6,852 nucleotides of DNA. It comes from CAIQOK01 sp043781315 (lineage in GTDB: Bacteria > Verrucomicrobiota > Verrucomicrobiia > Limisphaerales > CAIQOK01). The notes under the pieces were generated by a model that searched no databases, was not told the DNA's origin, and was given only the letters and a program-made list of their open reading frames with translations. Below are positions 4,794-6,852 of this stretch, piece by piece (position 1 is the stretch's first letter; each line of letters begins with the position of its first letter). The DNA is taken from assembly GCA_043781315.1 (NCBI GenBank), contig JAYWBR010000107.1:1-6852 (forward strand), given 5' to 3'. The position numbers were made by a program, and so were the translations under genes.

Positions 4794-6852
4794 TTATCGG
4801 ACGACTTCAACCTGATTTTCCAACCGGATCGCCGCCGAGGAAGCGCCAAGCATCACGTCAAACGCGCCCGGTTCAACCACGAAGCCATGCGACTGCTCAT
4901 CCCAGAACGCGAGCTTTTCGGCGGGCAGGGTGAACGTCAGGGATTTTATTTCGCCCGGCTGCAACGTGACGCGTTGAAACCCGCGCAGTTCTTTCACCGG
5001 GCGTTTCACACTGCTCTTCACCTGATGCACGTAGAGTTGCACCACTTCATCGCCCGCCCGTTTGCCGGTGTTCTGCACGTCCAGAGTGACGTTCACCTGA
5101 CCGTCGGCCTTGATTTTTTTGGCCGACAATTTCAGGCCGCTGTATTTGAAGGTCGTGTAACTCAGGCCGTGGCCGAAGGGAAACAACGGCTCGCCGTTTA
5201 CATACATGTAGGTGAAACCCTTCGTAATGTCGTATTCATCCAGCGGCGGCACTTGTTTTTCTGTCGCGTAAACCGTGTGCGGCAATCGCCCGGCGGGATT
5301 CACGTCGCCAAACAAAACATCCGCGATGGCGTGACCGCCCTCTTCGCCGGCCCACCAGGCTTGCAGCAGCGCGGGAACTTTTTTCGCCAGCGTTGGAACC
5401 GTGAGCGGCCCGGCGCTCATCTCCACGACCACCGTGCGGGGGTTCGCGGCAACGACGGCTTGCACGAGCGCTTCCTGATTACCCGTCAACCCAAGGGTTT
5501 TGCGGTCCCGCCCTTCCTGTTCCACGGCGCCAGTGGTGCCGACGAACACAATCGCGACCTCCGAGTGCCGCGCCAACTCGACCGCTTCGGACAACGCCGT
5601 CACTGAATTAGACGATCCGGTCACGTCACCACCGACGGCAAACTGCACCTGGGTTTGAGCGCCGACACGATCCTTGATTCCCTGCAATGCCGTCACCGTC
5701 TGGCTCGCCTTGCCGTTGTAGTTGTTCAGCACGACGCGATCAGCCAGTGGTCCGATTACGGCGATGCTTTTGATTTTGGTTTTGTCGAGCGGGAGCAAGC
5801 CGCCGCGATTTTGCAGCAGCACGATGGCTTCCTGCGCGGCTTTCAAGGCCACGGCGCGATGTTCCTCGCTGTGGATCACGCTCGGAGAAATTTTGCTGTA
5901 AGGAACTTGCTCGAAGGCGTCGAACTCCCCGAGCCGAAACCGCACCCGCAGCACCCGGGTCAACGCATCGTTCAAGCGCGCCTCAGTCAACTTGCCCGTC
6001 CGCACCGCGCCGGGAATGTTGTCCATGAATTCCTTGTCGGAAAAATCACAGCCGGCCATCAGCGACTTCGCGACCGCATCCTCATAAGTCATCTGCCTTT
6101 TCTCGTGGCCCTCGACCATCGTGCGCACGCCGCCGAGATCGGAGACGACAAAACCCTCGTGGTGCCATTCGTTTTTCAACACGTCGGTCAGCAGCCAGTG
6201 GTTGATGTTGTTGGGCGTGCCGTTAATGGCGTTGTAGCTGGCCATCAGCGAACACGCCTTGCCTTCCACCACGGCGTCGCGGAAATGCGGCAGCCAGTAT
6301 TCGCGCAACATCCGCTCGGACACATTCGCGTTCAGCTTCTGGCGATCCGTCTCGACGTTGTTGACCGCGTAATGTTTCAACGTCGCCGCGAGTTTCAAAT
6401 AATGCGGATCATCGCCCTGCAAGCCTTGCACGTACGTCACCGCCATGCGGCCGGTGAGAAACGGATCTTCACCCCACGCCTCATGGTTGCGACCCCAGTA
6501 GGGATTGCGCTCGATGTTGATGACCGGCGCGCGATAAATCAGCCCCTTGTGTTCCCCGGCGGCTTTCGGATCCAGATGCCAGCCGTTGTAAATCGCCCGC
6601 GCTTCATCCGACAAAACGGTGGCGACTTCGTGGACGAGATTGGTGTCCCACGTCGCCGCCAGCGCGACGCACACGGGAAACAGGGTTGTCGGGCGATCCC
6701 ACTTCACGCCGTTAAGACACTGATTCCATTGGTCGGAACGGATGTTGAACCGTTCGACGGTCGGCCCGCGATGATTCAGCAGCGTGGCTTTTTCTTCGAG
6801 CGTCAGGCGCGCAATCAAATCGGCGACGCGCTGGTCCACCGGTTGCGTGGTG
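4794..6852 (-). CDS. Glycoside hydrolase family 3 beta-glucosidase/beta-xylosidase-type enzyme (N-terminus cut by window edge)
   Basis: GH3 enzymes release terminal beta-linked sugars from oligosaccharides with retention of configuration. A GTG at 6839 could start the protein, but codons T-T-Q-P precede it in frame with no stop, and the following RVADLIARLTLEEK normally lies 30 or more residues inside secreted GH3 proteins. The true start and any signal peptide are therefore probably beyond the window. Numbering from that GTG (681 residues): TIM-barrel domain about 1-300 with RNPYWGRNHEAWGEDP (111-126), KHYAVNN (155-161), ASYNAINGTP (200-209) and GFVVSDLGG (229-237). Asp234 is the expected nucleophile. 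The alpha/beta sandwich domain is about 340-520, with Glu442 in VEQEGRDR as the likely acid/base, followed by LGLTGNQEAL. Then come FPFGHGLSYTTF (553-564) and a fibronectin III-like domain (about 580-670, with KELRGFQRV and VEPGAFDVMLG). All domains are intact, with no frameshift. The style of the barrel motifs leans towards bacterial beta-xylosidase/glucosidase types, but the substrate is not decidable. It is convergent with, and probably unrelated to, the T6SS genes. Confidence 0.93.
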   Translation of the reverse strand, partial: TTQPVDQRVADLIARLTLEEKATLLNHRGPTVERFNIRSDQWNQCLNGVKWDRPTTLFPVCVALAATWDTNLVHEVATVLSDEARAIYNGWHLDPKAAGEHKGLIYRAPVINIERNPYWGRNHEAWGEDPFLTGRMAVTYVQGLQGDDPHYLKLAATLKHYAVNNVETDRQKLNANVSERMLREYWLPHFRDAVVEGKACSLMASYNAINGTPNNINHWLLTDVLKNEWHHEGFVVSDLGGVRTMVEGHEKRQMTYEDAVAKSLMAGCDFSDKEFMDNIPGAVRTGKLTEARLNDALTRVLRVRFRLGEFDAFEQVPYSKISPSVIHSEEHRAVALKAAQEAIVLLQNRGGLLPLDKTKIKSIAVIGPLADRVVLNNYNGKASQTVTALQGIKDRVGAQTQVQFAVGGDVTGSSNSVTALSEAVELARHSEVAIVFVGTTGAVEQEGRDRKTLGLTGNQEALVQAVVAANPRTVVVEMSAGPLTVPTLAKKVPALLQAWWAGEEGGHAIADVLFGDVNPAGRLPHTVYATEKQVPPLDEYDITKGFTYMYVNGEPLFPFGHGLSYTTFKYSGLKLSAKKIKADGQVNVTLDVQNTGKRAGDEVVQLYVHQVKSSVKRPVKELRGFQRVTLQPGEIKSLTFTLPAEKLAFWDEQSHGFVVEPGAFDVMLGASSAAIRLENQVEVVR

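Noticed and set aside
3554..4849. A 431-codon minus-strand frame opposite the methyltransferase gene
   Set aside because: The product is Arg/His/Gln-rich low-complexity sequence without motifs, and the opposite strand encodes clear methyltransferase motifs.
4887..5606. A 239-codon plus-strand frame opposite the GH3 gene
   Set aside because: The minus strand across this stretch encodes the GH3 C-terminal domains continuously. The plus-strand product has no recognisable domain.
6837..6839. GTG as the true start of the GH3 gene
   Set aside because: The frame continues upstream to the window edge without a stop, and the family motif follows immediately, leaving no room for the usual signal peptide.

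Overview
The window holds the end of a type VI secretion system (T6SS) gene block on the + strand and, facing it, a glycoside hydrolase gene on the - strand. It is GC-rich and almost entirely coding. The largest gap between genes is about 64 bases, and no RNA gene, insertion sequence or CRISPR array was seen. The host is a GC-rich Gram-negative bacterium. The mix of a T6SS gene set, Pro/Ala/Lys-rich linkers, repeat-rich proteins, weak Shine-Dalgarno sites and a family GH3 enzyme would suit Verrucomicrobiota or Acidobacteriota. That placement is an inference from style, not from a marker gene.

Plus strand, 1-4729: three genes in one direction with short gaps (54 and 9 bases) look like one operon. 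(1) A protein of at least 684 residues, probably cut by the left edge. It has an N-terminal region resembling the second half of the T6SS regulator TagF, one membrane segment, a Pro/Lys/Thr-rich spacer, and a run of 60-residue helical TPR-like repeats. (2) A clear TssA (ImpA_N family) baseplate/sheath-assembly protein. (3) A 501-residue class I SAM-dependent methyltransferase with extra N- and C-terminal domains and a variant His-Pro-Pro-Phe motif IV. An 18-codon reading frame fills the gap between genes 1 and 2.

Minus strand, 4794-6852: a GH3 beta-glucosidase/beta-xylosidase-type enzyme, complete at its C-terminus and cut at its N-terminus by the right edge. It converges on the methyltransferase gene and appears to be a separate transcription unit for plant or microbial glycan breakdown.

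How they fit: TssA builds the T6SS baseplate and guides tail polymerisation. The TagF-like membrane protein next to it is a plausible regulator or envelope-spanning accessory part. The methyltransferase may be a passenger or may modify a protein. The most novel element is the TagF-like/membrane/TPR-repeat fusion.
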